A stretch of 64,000 nucleotides of DNA from Hetaerina americana (Eukaryota; Arthropoda; Insecta; Odonata; Calopterygidae), in assembly GCA_022747635.1 (NCBI GenBank), contig JAKTNV010000415.1:94553-158552 (forward strand), written 5' to 3'. This document shows positions 10,428 through 19,985 of the stretch, piece after piece. The notes below the pieces were generated by a model. The model was not told the DNA's origin, did not search any database, and saw only the letters and a program-made list of their open reading frames with translations. The stretch's first letter is position 1, and each line of letters starts with the position of its first letter. The translations under genes were made by a program, and so were the position numbers.

Positions 10428-11436
10428 TTGAGCTACTCTCTAGAGACTTAGACAGTATCTCAGAATGGTGAAATACATGGGGATTAACACTTAATTTAGA
10501 TAAATGCCTAGTTTTGAAATTTTTGAACAAAGGAGGCGACGAACAAGATATAAACTACAAAATAGAGGGTTCAGTTCTGACTATGGCCAATCAAGTTAAA
10601 TATTTGGGGGTTGTTCTAACGCCTCGCCTTTCATGGGGAGCACATATCAGGACAGTATGCGGATCAGCTTTAAAGAAACTTGGCTTCATAAAACGGGTGG
10701 TGGGGAAATGTAATGAAAAAGTTAAAGAGAGGTGTTATTTTGCTCTAGTTAGACCTCATTTGGAATATGCCGCAAGTATTTGGGATCCTTGGGAGAAATT
10801 TAGGCAAAAAGAATTGCGGAGAAAACCCGCTATATTCGTTAAAAATTGTTATGATAAGAACGCAAGTGTGACGGGTCTCTTAGGGGATTTACGCTGGGAA
10901 CCACTTGAAGTGCGGAGAGAACAAGCGAGCCCTAGACTTTTAGAAAGGTTCAGAACAAACGAGTTTAACTATGACACTGAAGGAATTATAATGGCTCCAC
11001 ACTACTTAGGTAGATCAGACCACAAAGATTAAATTTCAGACATCAAAGATTAAGGGAGATAGATTCCAGGACAGATAGGTACAAATACTCATTCTTTCCC
11101 CGAACAATTAGAAATCATAATAGTAAGAAACCGAAGTCACTTTAGAAATATTAAAAACGTTGAATTTACAAGTCGGAACAAATTAAACACTCTAAAGATG
11201 TTAGGTATACTTTCAGGTGCATGTGTATGTAAGGTGTAGATTGAGTGTTTGCATGTGTGTGGGGTGTAAGTGTTCATGCATGAATTTATGCCAAGTTTTT
11301 TTTTTGGACATATGATTTTGTGGTTATTGCATGCGGTTTTTTTTTCTCTTTCTTTTCTAAATTACGGGTGGTGTCCTAACACCCCCCGCCACACGCCCTT
11401 GCGGCGGCTTGCGGGCTATTAAGTAGATGTAGATGT
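10428..11436 (+). pseudogene. CR1/L2-like LINE, RT C-terminal half and 3' end
   Basis: This is the best-preserved copy of the family in the window. The frame opens with LSRDLDSISEW and LNLDKCLVLKFLNKGGDEQD, continues with VKYLGVVLTPRLSWGAHI, KKLGFIKRVVGKCNEKVKER and RPHLEYAASIWDP, and stops at 11,030-11,032. It covers RT from just after the catalytic YxDD motif through the thumb. The 3' untranslated part ends with gtcctaacaccccccgccac, gcggcggcttgcgg and aagtagatgtagatg, the terminus shared by all solo copies. It is 5'-truncated within RT, and one indel lies near 10,490. Confidence 0.8.
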
Positions 11437-11996
11437 ATAGGTGAAAATATAAGTAGATACAGAAATATTTTCTGCAATATTGTATTCAATATTTCTGCAT
11501 TACTTATTTCTGAGGTATCCAAGTCGTTGTTCATTTTCTTGACATCGCCTGGGCATTATTACTGGTTTGTTAATTTGTTTATTAAAATTGATTTTTTATC
11601 AAACCGATTGGCAAGGATGACTTTGATAAGGATTTCGGTTCATCTTTCTGGGACGGCAGGGAGATGTTTGCTAATTTATTTAATTTATTTACACAGTACC
11701 CTGCTGGCTGCCGCTAGGATATGTGACCAGTGTTTACACACCCTAGCGTTGGCTTGCAGGGTTTACATGAATAAATTAAAAAAATAAAATGTACGACATT
11801 TCATCCAAAATGTATTTTCCCTCCCAGAGCGGTCAGACAAAGCAATTCCGATCCCTTATCATTCTTTGGGAAAATACATATTTTATCTGTCTGATCGAAA
11901 ATTCTTTAGAGTAACTTTTCACCCATTAAATCCTTCTTTAAGAATAAGGTGATATATAATCGATGGTTTCAGGCGTTATTTAATGGAATCGGTTCA
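11437..11996. repeat. Old diverged duplication, copy B (left part)
   Basis: Collinear with 8,770-8,990: gcaatattgtattcaatattt, gcattattactgg, gattggcaaggatgact and ttctttagagtaacttttca. The duplicate is interrupted by the foldback at 11,997-12,135 and resumes to about 12,440. No gene is seen here. Confidence 0.45.
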
Positions 11997-12135
11997 TTCT
12001 TAAGCGGATAAAATAATACTTTGTAATTCCACAGGTTTATTTCACAAACACACGACGTTGCACGTCGAAACCCGGGCCGTGTGTTTGTGAAATAAATCTG
12101 TGGAATTACAAAGTATTATTTTATCCGCTTAAGAA
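11997..12135. repeat. Near-perfect foldback, 58-bp arms and 23-bp spacer
   Basis: Left arm 11,997-12,054 and right arm 12,078-12,135 are reverse complements with a single mismatch (g at 12,035 against t in the right arm). The spacer 12,055-12,077 contains acgttgcacgtcgaaacccg, whose reverse complement has a tRNA B-box-like gggtttcga. Short similar tracts (aagaataaggtgatatat on the left, aagaaggtgatatatg on the right) flank it and could be remnants of a target duplication. It could be a foldback or MITE-type insertion, or two SINE 3' ends joined head to head. Such arms would form a long hairpin if transcribed. Confidence 0.9.
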
Positions 12136-12489
12136 GGTGATATATGTTTTCATTATTTGTGCCAGTATTATTAACTTTTTCCATTACGTAGAGTTCTTTT
12201 TCGGGTGTTGCATGTCATTTAATGCGTCTTAGTGAACATGTAACGCAATGCTAACAATGGTAACACATTGATTTCAACCCCATATTCGACCAGTCATATC
12301 CATTATCACGTAATGCTGTCAATGACTTAAATGTGTAATTAAATCTGATGAAGACTACATATCGGTGGCTTATCTCCAGTGTTAGGAAAACTCGAGGTTA
12401 CTGTCGTCTATCGCGATGTACCGCTAATTTTGTGTATTGCGTCGCAGTGGATGAGCACAGACTAGAATTGCAAATATCTACCACGAAGC

Positions 12490-13070
12490 ATTAATTATTA
12501 TAGCCCCACCCTGTTCGGGTAGGTTATACATCTAAGATAAAATGTAAATAGACTCAAGTAGAGATAATTATAAATATTCCTTCATTCCTCCTGCAATCGG
12601 GGTTCATTATAGTAAGCAATTGTATGTTGCATGTTGTGTTGTTTTGTGATGCAAGTAATCTTAAGAAAGACTAATTGGTCTTTAGAAATAACGAAGACTT
12701 TTAAATTACAAATTTAAATTTACAAATGAGGACAGAATTAAACGGTATGCATGGTAAAACGGTGCATTCGTGGTAATTTTATTTGTGGAAAACGACCGGT
12801 TAAGTTTATTTGTGCAAAACGACCGGTTAAGGTGGTTTTTGCCCTCCGAAACGGTGTGTGTAAGGGCCTTCAATGACTCGTACTTAGGTGCATGTGATAG
12901 TCTATGTTAGTCGCTAGTATATGTACTTGAATTAATGTTAGTTAAAATGGGTTAGCATGAATGTATACGTCTCTAATGGTGTGAATATGCATTTTACATA
13001 AAACATACATTTATTAGTTTTGCAATTGGTTTTATTGTTCGACGGGTTGTGTGCTAACGCCCCACGCCGC
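12490..13070 (+). pseudogene. CR1/L2-like LINE 3' region, very degenerate
   Basis: Stepwise similarity to 10,985-11,436 and 3,765-4,168 supports the call: attatagccccaccctgttc parallels ataatggctccacactactt; the gataattataaatattcctt block with ttcattcctcctgcaatcgg parallels the equivalent block; gggttgtgtgctaacgcccc with acgccgc parallels the terminal gggtggtgtcctaacacccc. No coding frame survives. Confidence 0.55.
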
Positions 13071-13186
13071 AATGAATTCTGTCGATGTCACAGCCACAAG
13101 GATTAGTTACCCCCTTCCCTGCATTGAGGTAACTGCGTTTCACTCAATTTTGTTGCACTTCGACTGTCTCACTATCTGGAAAGCAG

Positions 13187-13459
13187 CTAATGTCCCATGC
13201 CCTTGCATGGAATGGACGTAAGGGAAATAGGTATGTTTTTGCTCGGTACCTCCTCTTCTCCGTTTTTAAATATAGGGGTTACATTAGCCGTTTTCCAATC
13301 ACTGGGAACCTCGCGAAAACCACGAGAGATGCAGCGATAGTTAAGCGTAGGCCTCGTGGAATGTGGCGGAGTGCTCATGACTAATACCTGTATGTACGGT
13401 ATTTCGTCATAACATCTTGTTCTCTCAATCCAAAAAATATTCTGAACGTAGAAGCACAC
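13187..13459 (-). pseudogene. CR1/L2-like LINE, RT N-terminal fragment
   Basis: An uninterrupted 90-codon frame contains REVPSDWKTANVTPIFKNGE, EEVPSKN and IPISLTSIPCKGMGH. This is the RT motif 0/1 block, homologous to 4,330-4,520 but better preserved. The rest of RT is absent on both sides, so it is a fragment and not an independent gene. Confidence 0.8.
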
Positions 13460-13460
13460 G

Positions 13461-13525
13461 TCGTTAGCTTAACTGGTTAAAGCCCTCGGCCGGATACTGG
13501 TAAATTCGAATGATTTTCACGCTTA
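13461..13525 (+). repeat. tRNA-like SINE head (degenerate)
   Basis: The sequence gtcgttagcttaactggtta resembles a pol III A box (TRGCNNAGYNGG) inside a tRNA 5' half. About 40 nt later aaattcgaatgat resembles a B box. It does not fold into a convincing tRNA: no matching acceptor stem is seen. A decayed tRNA-derived SINE is therefore more likely than a tRNA gene. Confidence 0.45.
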
Positions 13526-14002
13526 AAATTTCTACATTTGAATTGTTTACGTTTTCATTCGTGTTAAACCATTCTTGATTTTTACGACTTTGATCTTAGA
13601 ATGACGGTTGAATGGCATGTTGTTTTATTATGGACTAGAATTAAAACGTTATTATGGGCAATATCATACCCAGTTTATTTAGCCGCGTAAATAAAATTTC
13701 AGTCCCACGCAGTGGGATACTCCGGCCGGCCCGGCTCAAATTCGCAAATGGAGCAGAATGTTGCGGATTACCCTATATAAACCGACCACTCGATGGAAAC
13801 TATTTATATGTTAGGATAAGAATACGGGTATTGCGAGGAGACTGCGATGACTGTTTGTCGGCTATATCTGAGAAAAATCAATTAGGATATTTGGTCTTTG
13901 TGCATTGATCTGGCACATAAATACAATCTCAGCTTATGAATTAGTAATCGTAGTGGAGATAACTGCAAAAAACGGTTGCAAAAGCATGTGTAATCAAACT
14001 TA
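13526..14002. other. No gene recognised
   Basis: This mixed-composition stretch includes a short GC-rich block around 13,705-13,735 (cacgcagtgggatactccgg). The frame at 13,654-13,908 has no recognisable domain. Confidence 0.3.
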
Positions 14003-15308
14003 CATCTACAACGGCTGCGTCAGGATTTCCTATTTCCCGACCACTTGGAAGAGAGCGAGGATCATATGTCTCCCGAAGACGTCGAGGACGGAGGTGGGAC
14101 CCGGAGACTTCCGGCCCATTTCTCTACTCGACGGATTCGGGAAGATGTACGAGAGACTTCTGCTGGAGCCGATAGTAGGTTTCGTCCGTGAGGCTGACAT
14201 CCTCCCGGATGAGCAGTTCGGCTTCCGCGAGCGGCATTCCACGGTCCATCAGCTGGTGAGAGCCACGGACTTCATCACGGACGCCTTCAACAGGAAGATG
14301 TCGGTGGCAGGCGCATTTTTCGACGTCAGCAAGGCGTTTGACCGCGTCTGGCACCAGGCACTGCTGTTGAAGATGCGGAGACTCCACTTCCCGACGTGGA
14401 TCATCGAGGTGATCCGCTCCTACCTAAGAGACAGGACCTTCGTCGTTTCCTGGTCTGACTCGTTCTCTGGGGTGCACCGGATCTCCGCTGGTGTCCCCCA
14501 GGGTTCGGTTCTCGGGCCAGTATTATTCAACATCTTCTCCCATGACATTCCCAGGAGTCATGGGAGGCACGAGGTCCTGTCACTATACGCGGACGACGCG
14601 GCGCTCCTGTGCAGCTCCCGGCGAATATCTTTCGCCGTGGAGAGGCTGCAGATCGTCGTCGACGAGCTACTTTCGTGGTATCGTCGCTGGCGGTTTGCAG
14701 TCAATGCCGGGAAAACGAAGGCAATCGTCTTCCATACCGGCAGAGGAGCGCCGACAGAAGAGGAGCTGTCGGTGAATGGAGTCACCCTTCCGTGGGAATC
14801 CGAGGTTCTCTACCTCGGAGTGCTGATGGACCGGAAACTCCTTTGGAACGCCCAAGCGCGACGTGTCCGAGGGAAGGCCTTCGCGGCGCTTAACCGGCTT
14901 CGGCCGATTATTCGTCCGGGGGTCCTGAGCTCGGAAACGAAGCGTCGACTGTACCGAGCGTGCGTGTTGCCTGTCATCACGTACGCAGCGCCGGTATGGT
15001 CAGGAGTGCCGAAGTCTACCCTCGCTCTCATCCAAGTGGTGCAGAACTCTGCGCTACGGTGCATCTTGGGATGCGGGCGCTACGCCCGCGTGGAAGAGAT
15101 GCACCAGGACGGGAACATGGAACCTCTGAACGTCCTTCTTCCGGAGCTGTCTCGAAGATTCTTCGAGAGGGCTGCGGATTCAGACGTCGCCACCATCCGA
15201 CGCCTCGGAGAGATCCAGGTTTCAACGTGGGACCGCTATAAGCGCCCCATTGCGAGCATGGATCGCCAAGATGCCCTCCCAGCGAAGAAGAGGCCCAGGC
15301 TTCAGTAG
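14003..15308 (+). pseudogene. Jockey-like LINE ORF2, 5'-truncated (RT to C-terminus)
   Basis: An uninterrupted frame encodes about 435 residues of RT. In order it shows FPTTWKRARIICLPK, DFRPISLLDGFGKMYERLLL, EQFGFRERHSTVHQL, motif A AFFDVSKAFDRVW (about 14,311), motif B GVPQGSVLGPVLFN, motif C YADDAALL (about 14,585, catalytic DD kept) and the thumb LYLGVLMDRKLLW. No RNase H follows; the frame ends ALPAKKRPRLQ and stops at 15,306-15,308. This architecture (RT without RNase H, this thumb style) fits the Jockey clade. The endonuclease is lost by 5' truncation inside RT, so the copy cannot move. GC content is higher and codon use different from the AT-rich flanks, and the lack of stops suggests a fairly young insertion. 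Confidence 0.85.
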
Positions 15309-15431
15309 CAGGGATCGCCAGAACGCCGTGACAACGCAGAAGACGACGCCCTGCCTTAGAAGCCTAGGCGGCTTGAAAGGCAACACAGTGGAGCCCCGAC
15401 CGGAGTAACGGGGGTCCGTCCACGAGAATTG
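15309..15431 (+). other. Jockey-like 3' region or U1 upstream flank
   Basis: The 123 bp between the Jockey-like stop and U1 nucleotide 1 are GC-rich and include a small inverted repeat (agcctaggcggct at about 15,361). No poly(A) tail, target duplication or snRNA proximal sequence element is evident. It therefore cannot be decided where the LINE ends and U1 flank begins. Confidence 0.4.
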
Positions 15432-15459
15432 AAACTTACCTGGCGTAGGGGCTACCGTG
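15432..15459 (+). ncRNA. U1: U1 snRNA gene, 5' part (nt 1-28), split by an insertion
   Basis: The sequence begins aaacttacctggcgtagggg and continues ctaccgtg. It corresponds to the U1 5' end (AUACUUACCUG, which pairs with 5' splice sites) with one change at position 2 (T to A). After nt 28 the sequence switches to an R2-like retrotransposon, and U1 resumes at 15,947. The break lies at stem-loop I, whose loop (AUCACGAAG) binds U1-70K. The six bases that would read ATCACG are missing or replaced. The upstream 60 bp contain no recognisable snRNA promoter element. The interrupted gene cannot make U1 RNA. Confidence 0.88.
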
Positions 15460-15946
15460 CCGCGAAGGGGACAATATCCATATCGTGGATGTTACGGTCC
15501 CCTTCGAAAACCGGATGGCGGCTTTCCGAGTGGCACGGGCGGTAAAACTGGAAAAATACCGTGGGCTGGCCGAGAGCATTCGCGTCGCCCACGAGTACAA
15601 AGTTACTGTCCGCCTGGGTGCCATCATCGTTGGGGCCCTCGGGTCCTGGGATAGAAAAAATGATGCGGTTTTATCCCGACTCGGCATCCAGAAGGGCAGG
15701 GCTCGTGGGCTGAGCAGGAAAATGTGTTCGGCAGCCATCGCGGTATCAACAGATACATACCGGAAGCACATGAAGTTGCAGGACCGGTAGCGTGTAGTGC
15801 TATAGTGTAGTGTTTAAGGGACATGTAGGTTTCCTTTTATGTATTCATGGACTTGTAGGGACACATCCATTGCCCTTGGGACGTGGATAACTCCACCTGG
15901 AGGATAAATTTTGTTTTATGTACATGTCACTAATTATGTGAATAAA
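15460..15946 (+). mobile_element. R2-like (RLE) retrotransposon, 3' end, inserted in U1
   Basis: An open frame from the junction to the stop at 15,788-15,790 reads REGDNIHIVDVTVPFENR, ARAVKLEKYRGLAESI, AIIVGALGSWDRKNDAVL and KMCSAAIAVSTDTYRKH. This is the C-terminal half of the restriction-like endonuclease found in the R2/NeSL superclade, with the catalytic aspartate in VDVTVPFE and the downstream lysines of KLEKY. The PD motif, zinc knuckle and RT are removed by 5' truncation. A 3' untranslated stretch of 156 bp ends gtgaataaaa exactly where U1 resumes. The element has the same orientation as U1. It is related to, but a different family from, the R2-like copies at 19,985-27,371. A short CGAAGG microhomology is shared by U1 and the 5' end of the insert. 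Confidence 0.85.
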
Positions 15947-16074
15947 AAGGCGGTTCCCCCAGGACGAGGCTTACCCATTGCACTCCGGGTAGGCTGACCC
16001 CTGCGATTGCCCCAAATGTGGGTAACTCGGGCGCGTAATTTTTGGTAGTAGGGACTGCGTTCGCGCCGTCCCTT
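15947..16074 (+). ncRNA. U1: U1 snRNA gene, 3' part (from about nt 35)
   Basis: The sequence resumes aaggcggttcccccaggacg and contains ggcttacccattgcactccg, ctgacccctgcgattgcccc and aaatgtgggtaactcgggcg. The Sm site aatttttgg (16,037-16,045) and the final stem gactgcgttcgcgccgtccc follow. These are, in order, stem-loops I (3' side), II, III, the Sm site and stem-loop IV of U1. Joined to the 5' part, the RNA would be about 162 nt, close to the usual 164. The ggtagtagggactgcgttcg end is more like insect than vertebrate U1. Apart from the insertion there is little decay, so the interruption is probably recent. Confidence 0.92.
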
Positions 16075-17820
16075 AATAACTCTTCCACTGGTAATCGAAA
16101 CTGATTTCATTGGGTGCAAGTGTGCCGTCGAAGAACGATACGCGGGTAAATTCCTCTCAAGGACTTCTCAGTAGATACACCCTCGTAAGTGATCATTCGC
16201 GCGCGCGTCCTCGAATCCTTAAGGTGGCTTATTAAAATTAGTTTTTTTGGTATGGCGCTGGGTGTGGTCACTCACTGTATAGTGAACCACCGTCAGCAGG
16301 GCCTTATCACTTATTATGTTGGATTTTTTGGGTATCAGATCTTTCTATCGAACACCCCTAAAGCCCTCATTCTCTCCTGTGCCGCGCATGCATTTCATAC
16401 TGTCGGCTTATTTCGAGGTGATATCACTCATTCTTACCAGGGAAAGTGTCGCGTTTTTTATTTATTTAGGGATTACGTTGCAATTAGGCGGTTTTCCTGG
16501 TGGCAACCGTCTAGTTTGGTCTCTTACTGTGATCACACTCCTACAACGAAAAATACATACGTACACGCACTAGAAAAACTTAGGAGACAAAATATTCTTG
16601 CATACTACGAATCATTGCAGTTGGCCCCGAAAGAGGTGCCACACGTTTTATTTAAATACCAAAAATGAATTATGAATCCATATGGTCTATGAGGCTTAGA
16701 AAATAGAGATGGAAAAATTTCAATGGTATTTGAGAAATTTTATTGCTTTTCGTATTCTGGTGGTATTTAGGCGAACGACATTATTTTTGTGAAATTGAAA
16801 TGGGCAAATATGGATGCATGAGTCCGTTTTCCCCCGGTCTTCGTATTTCTGACGGCCAATTTTATGAGAAAAACTTGATGTAAGTCATCAGCGTTTCTGA
16901 TAGAACAATATAACTTCTTTCTTAGTCAAATCGCCTCTTCAATCTTTGCAATGCCTAACTACTCCCCTTGACTCGCGAGTTGATTTCTTAGTGGGTGAAT
17001 ACCGCCTTGATCTAGACAGCAGCAGTTAACAAATTTTACGATAGCGTTTCCAGTGCACGGAATGGCAGATGCTTGTAGAAATAGTGTTCGAATTCCCCGG
17101 TGGCGTCCTAGTGCAGGGAGTGGCTGATATTGGTCGCTGTTAACCAAGGTCGGACGGCGTTCATGGCGACCTCCCGCTAACGGCATTAAGTACATTTATC
17201 CGAGGCCGCCAATTTCGAAAGTTCATGTTCAAGTTCCCCTGTGTGGCTTATCAATGTTTGACGTCAAAGTTTGTACCTGTGATCCGACATGATGACTTAT
17301 CTAGACTGCAATATAGTAAAATATTTTTCGTGATAACAATGTCAATGTGAGCTTTAATTTTAATAGTAAAACGTACGTTCTTTTGTCAGTACTTCAACAC
17401 TTTCCTCTGTGGCGAAAGTTGGGCTCACACTAAAAGTATCGCGCTATCATAACCTATTGAAACACGTGTGGTTATGTTTAATAATTGATGTAACGGTATG
17501 AATAACTTCGTTGCGCAAAAAGGTTAGGTTTTGGGTGAGAGACAATTAGAAAAGTTGAATGTAAATCCGAATGCATGATGGCCAATGTTTAGGAGGAAGG
17601 CATCGACTAAAAATGTCGTCATGTATACATGTCCTGCAAGCCTCCGTAAGGGTTGATCATGTACTGGAAAAAATTAAATCACAAGATGAAAGGTTCTTAA
17701 ATGCAGCAATATTCAAGGGCAGGGTAATTGTATTGAAATGGTGCGGTAGGAGTGCTTAAAGATGAGTGGTATAATAATTAGAAACATGCAGGATATTATT
17801 AACAAAAGGTGTACACTGCC
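16075..17820. other. AT-rich DNA, one unassigned 159-codon open frame
   Basis: The frame at 16,189-16,668 (plus) has two hydrophobic stretches and no recognisable domain. Its length is unusual but not decisive in this composition. Around 16,975-17,250 two B-box-like phrases (gtgttcgaattcccc and atgttcaagttcccc) and repeated gtcc/gtgg tracts suggest an old SINE, but no head or tail can be placed. At 17,625-17,655 a cctgcaagcctccgtaaggg tract weakly resembles the CR1/L2-like terminus. Confidence 0.3.
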
Positions 17821-18150
17821 AATGCTATTTATCTCCTTCGCGTCTGTGTTCATATCTATTTTGAACTCTATTGGTACGAGGAAAGGATGATTACTTATGC
17901 TTTAGTGCTATTTTATTGTTCTGTATTGTATTTAATTTTGTGTATTTGTCTTTGTTCTCTGTATTGTTTGGCTCGCCCCAATTGGGAATGCTATTTATCT
18001 CCTTTGCGCCTGTGGTGGTATCTATGTTGAACTCTATTGGTACGAAGAAAGGACGATTATACTCTTTAGTGCTGTTTTATTGTTCTGTATTATATTTAAT
18101 TTTGTGTATTTGTCTTTGATCTCTGTATTGTTTGGCTCGCCCCAATTGGG
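17821..18150. repeat. Direct tandem duplication of about 165 bp
   Basis: 17,821-17,986 and 17,987-18,150 both start aatgctatttatctcctt and end ttggctcgccccaattggg, with roughly a dozen differences and small indels. No coding function is evident; open frames in both units are compositional. Confidence 0.9.
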
Positions 18151-18486
18151 ACTCAACATTTTTTAATACAATGCTCTTTGCTGTTGGAATACTTTAAGTA
18201 ACATCCATGTTCCCTCCTGTTTCTACTATTCAATGTACTAGGCATGTGTTGTTCTATTGCAGTCCGAGAAATGCACCCTACAAACTAGTAGAATGATAGT
18301 TTACTCTGGTGGGTGTTAGTACTAATTCGTTTAACGATTGTGATCGACGGCTCTGATAAATCATGGCAGAAGTCAATCATATAATTCGAAGGGCTACTCT
18401 TGACTATAATAAAAAGTGGGCGTGAGGTATTTTAAGTTACACGCATGGGGAAGCTAAAGCATGGAAGAAATCGGCGCCGGTGCTTG

Positions 18487-18502
18487 TACATACATGTATG
18501 TA
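18487..18502. repeat. 16-bp perfect palindrome within a GC-capped inverted repeat
   Basis: tacatacatgtatgta is self-complementary. It is flanked by gcgccggtgcttg on the left and aggcgctgatgcaggcgc on the right, which are partly complementary. A small hairpin is possible; no function is assigned. Confidence 0.6.
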
Positions 18503-18824
18503 AAAGTACAGGCGCTGATGCAGGCGCTAGGTTTTTTTACCATCATGCTTCCTGATTGCCCCTTCTTAAAGTAGAACGCGATATTAGGTTCGTCCGAGGC
18601 AACACGTGTGTAAACGACAAATATTCCCAGTTCATGTTGTTTGAAAACTTCAGAACGACAAATATAAATGTCCGATATTCTTTCTTTATTTGGTAATATC
18701 GTCTGGCAGTAAGAAAATCCCTTGCTGGCATAATTTTCTTTAAATTAAATTGTTTCTCCTTAATTTGAATTATTTTGTTTTTCGTCTCCATTCTTTGTTG
18801 GTCTCGTCGTAATATTTCATTCTC

Positions 18825-19150
18825 ATGCCTTGTGATGATATTACATACATTTTCATTAATTTTTATATTTTTCCTGAATAGTTAAACAAATATCGCCAAA
18901 TTGTCACCTATCAACGGTAAAATTTGGAGGATATTTATTCAATTGAGCCTTGTGATGTTACAAACATTTTGATTAATTTTTACATTTTTCCCGAATATTT
19001 TCATCGCCAAATTGCCACCCTATAGTTTCAACGTATGGTAAAATTTGGCGATTAACTCAATTGAATCTCCTGAATGGCGCAACGGTTTGATTTTGATTTA
19101 TTTTTAAATTTTTCCTCAGTATTTTAACGAATACCACCAAATTATATATT
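18825..19150. repeat. Degenerate tandem repeat, about 125-bp unit, 2.5 copies
   Basis: Each unit has an opening ccttgtgatg or acggtttgat, then cattttgattaatttttaca, tttttcc.gaatatttt, cgccaaattg and a ggtaaaatttgg tract. The third unit is partial. Confidence 0.7.
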
Positions 19151-19189
19151 ATTTGTTTTTAGATAGCTTTTTGCTCTTCATTTTCAAGA

Positions 19190-19570
19190 TATTTTTGAGT
19201 ATTTTTTATCCTTTGATTTCATCTTGCTATGCCTGTTCTTCGTATTAAAGATTTTTTCAGTGTTTTTGTTTATAGTTTTATTTTAATTTTTGGTGCTTAT
19301 GAATATTTGTTCTTATTTATGATTCTTTGATTCATTTTGCTGTTTCTTTTCTTCATTTTTAAGTAATATTTGAATATTTTCGATTCTTTGATATCATTTT
19401 GCTGTGTTTTTCATTTTTAAGATTTTTTCAGTATTTTTCTTAGTGGTTTAGATTATGGTTTTATTTTAGATGCTTTTGAATATGTTCTTCGGTAGTTTTT
19501 GGTGTCTGTTGGACACAATTTTAAAGATATTTTTGAGTGTGTTTCTGTTTTTAATTTTTAAGATTTGTTT
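19190..19570. repeat. T-rich degenerate direct repeat of about 175 bp
   Basis: The motif order tgagtattttttatcctttg, tttcatcttgct, aagattttttcagtg.tttt, gttttattttaa and tatttgttc recurs from about 19,366 in diverged form. The tract is more than two-thirds T plus A and has no gene. Confidence 0.55.
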
Positions 19571-19865
19571 TGATAGAGTTTTAGTAGGGTCTTTTGATTT
19601 TAATTATTTTTTTTTTATAATTTCGATTTTGAACTAATACATTTTGATCATTTCGATTTTGAACTGACTGCTTGGCGCATTCTATTTTCATTTCAGTTTT
19701 TATATCTTTTTTGAGTAAATATTAATATTTGTAATATTTGATATCTTTTCATGTCATATGTCACTTGCACTTTTCATTGAGGACTGTTTTTGTGTTTTAT
19801 ATTTTCTTATTCATTTTCATAATTTGTATGTCAAATTGCAATTTTTAAAATTTGCTTCTGTGATC

Positions 19866-19985
19866 CGGCTTTGCTTTGATTATCTTTAGAAAAATCAGTG
19901 GTCCTGAAAAGGGCCGTTAGCTCCATTCACAAAACCGTGGAGGGTTTGGCAAATGCGCATAAAAATTGAAAACACCGCTGCTGCA
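19866..19985 (-). pseudogene. Degenerate histone H4 3' end with stem-loop
   Basis: On the minus strand GGCCCTTTTCAGGACC (19,915-19,900) fits the histone 3' stem-loop consensus GGYYYUUHUHARRRCC. It is followed by ACTGATTTTTCTAAAGATAA, a purine-rich downstream-element-like tract. Just upstream, caaaccctccacggttttg translates QTLHGF, matching the H4 C-terminus RTLYGFGG, and a few more matches extend back. The stop codon is lost and the spacing to the stem-loop is short, so it is a decayed remnant. R2-like copy 1 begins where the H4 similarity ends. The stem-loop is clear; the H4 assignment is tentative. Confidence 0.5.

Noticed and set aside
13461..13525. Functional tRNA gene
   Set aside because: A and B boxes are approximate and no acceptor-stem pairing was found; a SINE remnant is more likely.
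16189..16668. 159-codon frame as a host gene
   Set aside because: No domain, start context or conservation could be seen; kept only as an unassigned frame in a non-genic stretch.
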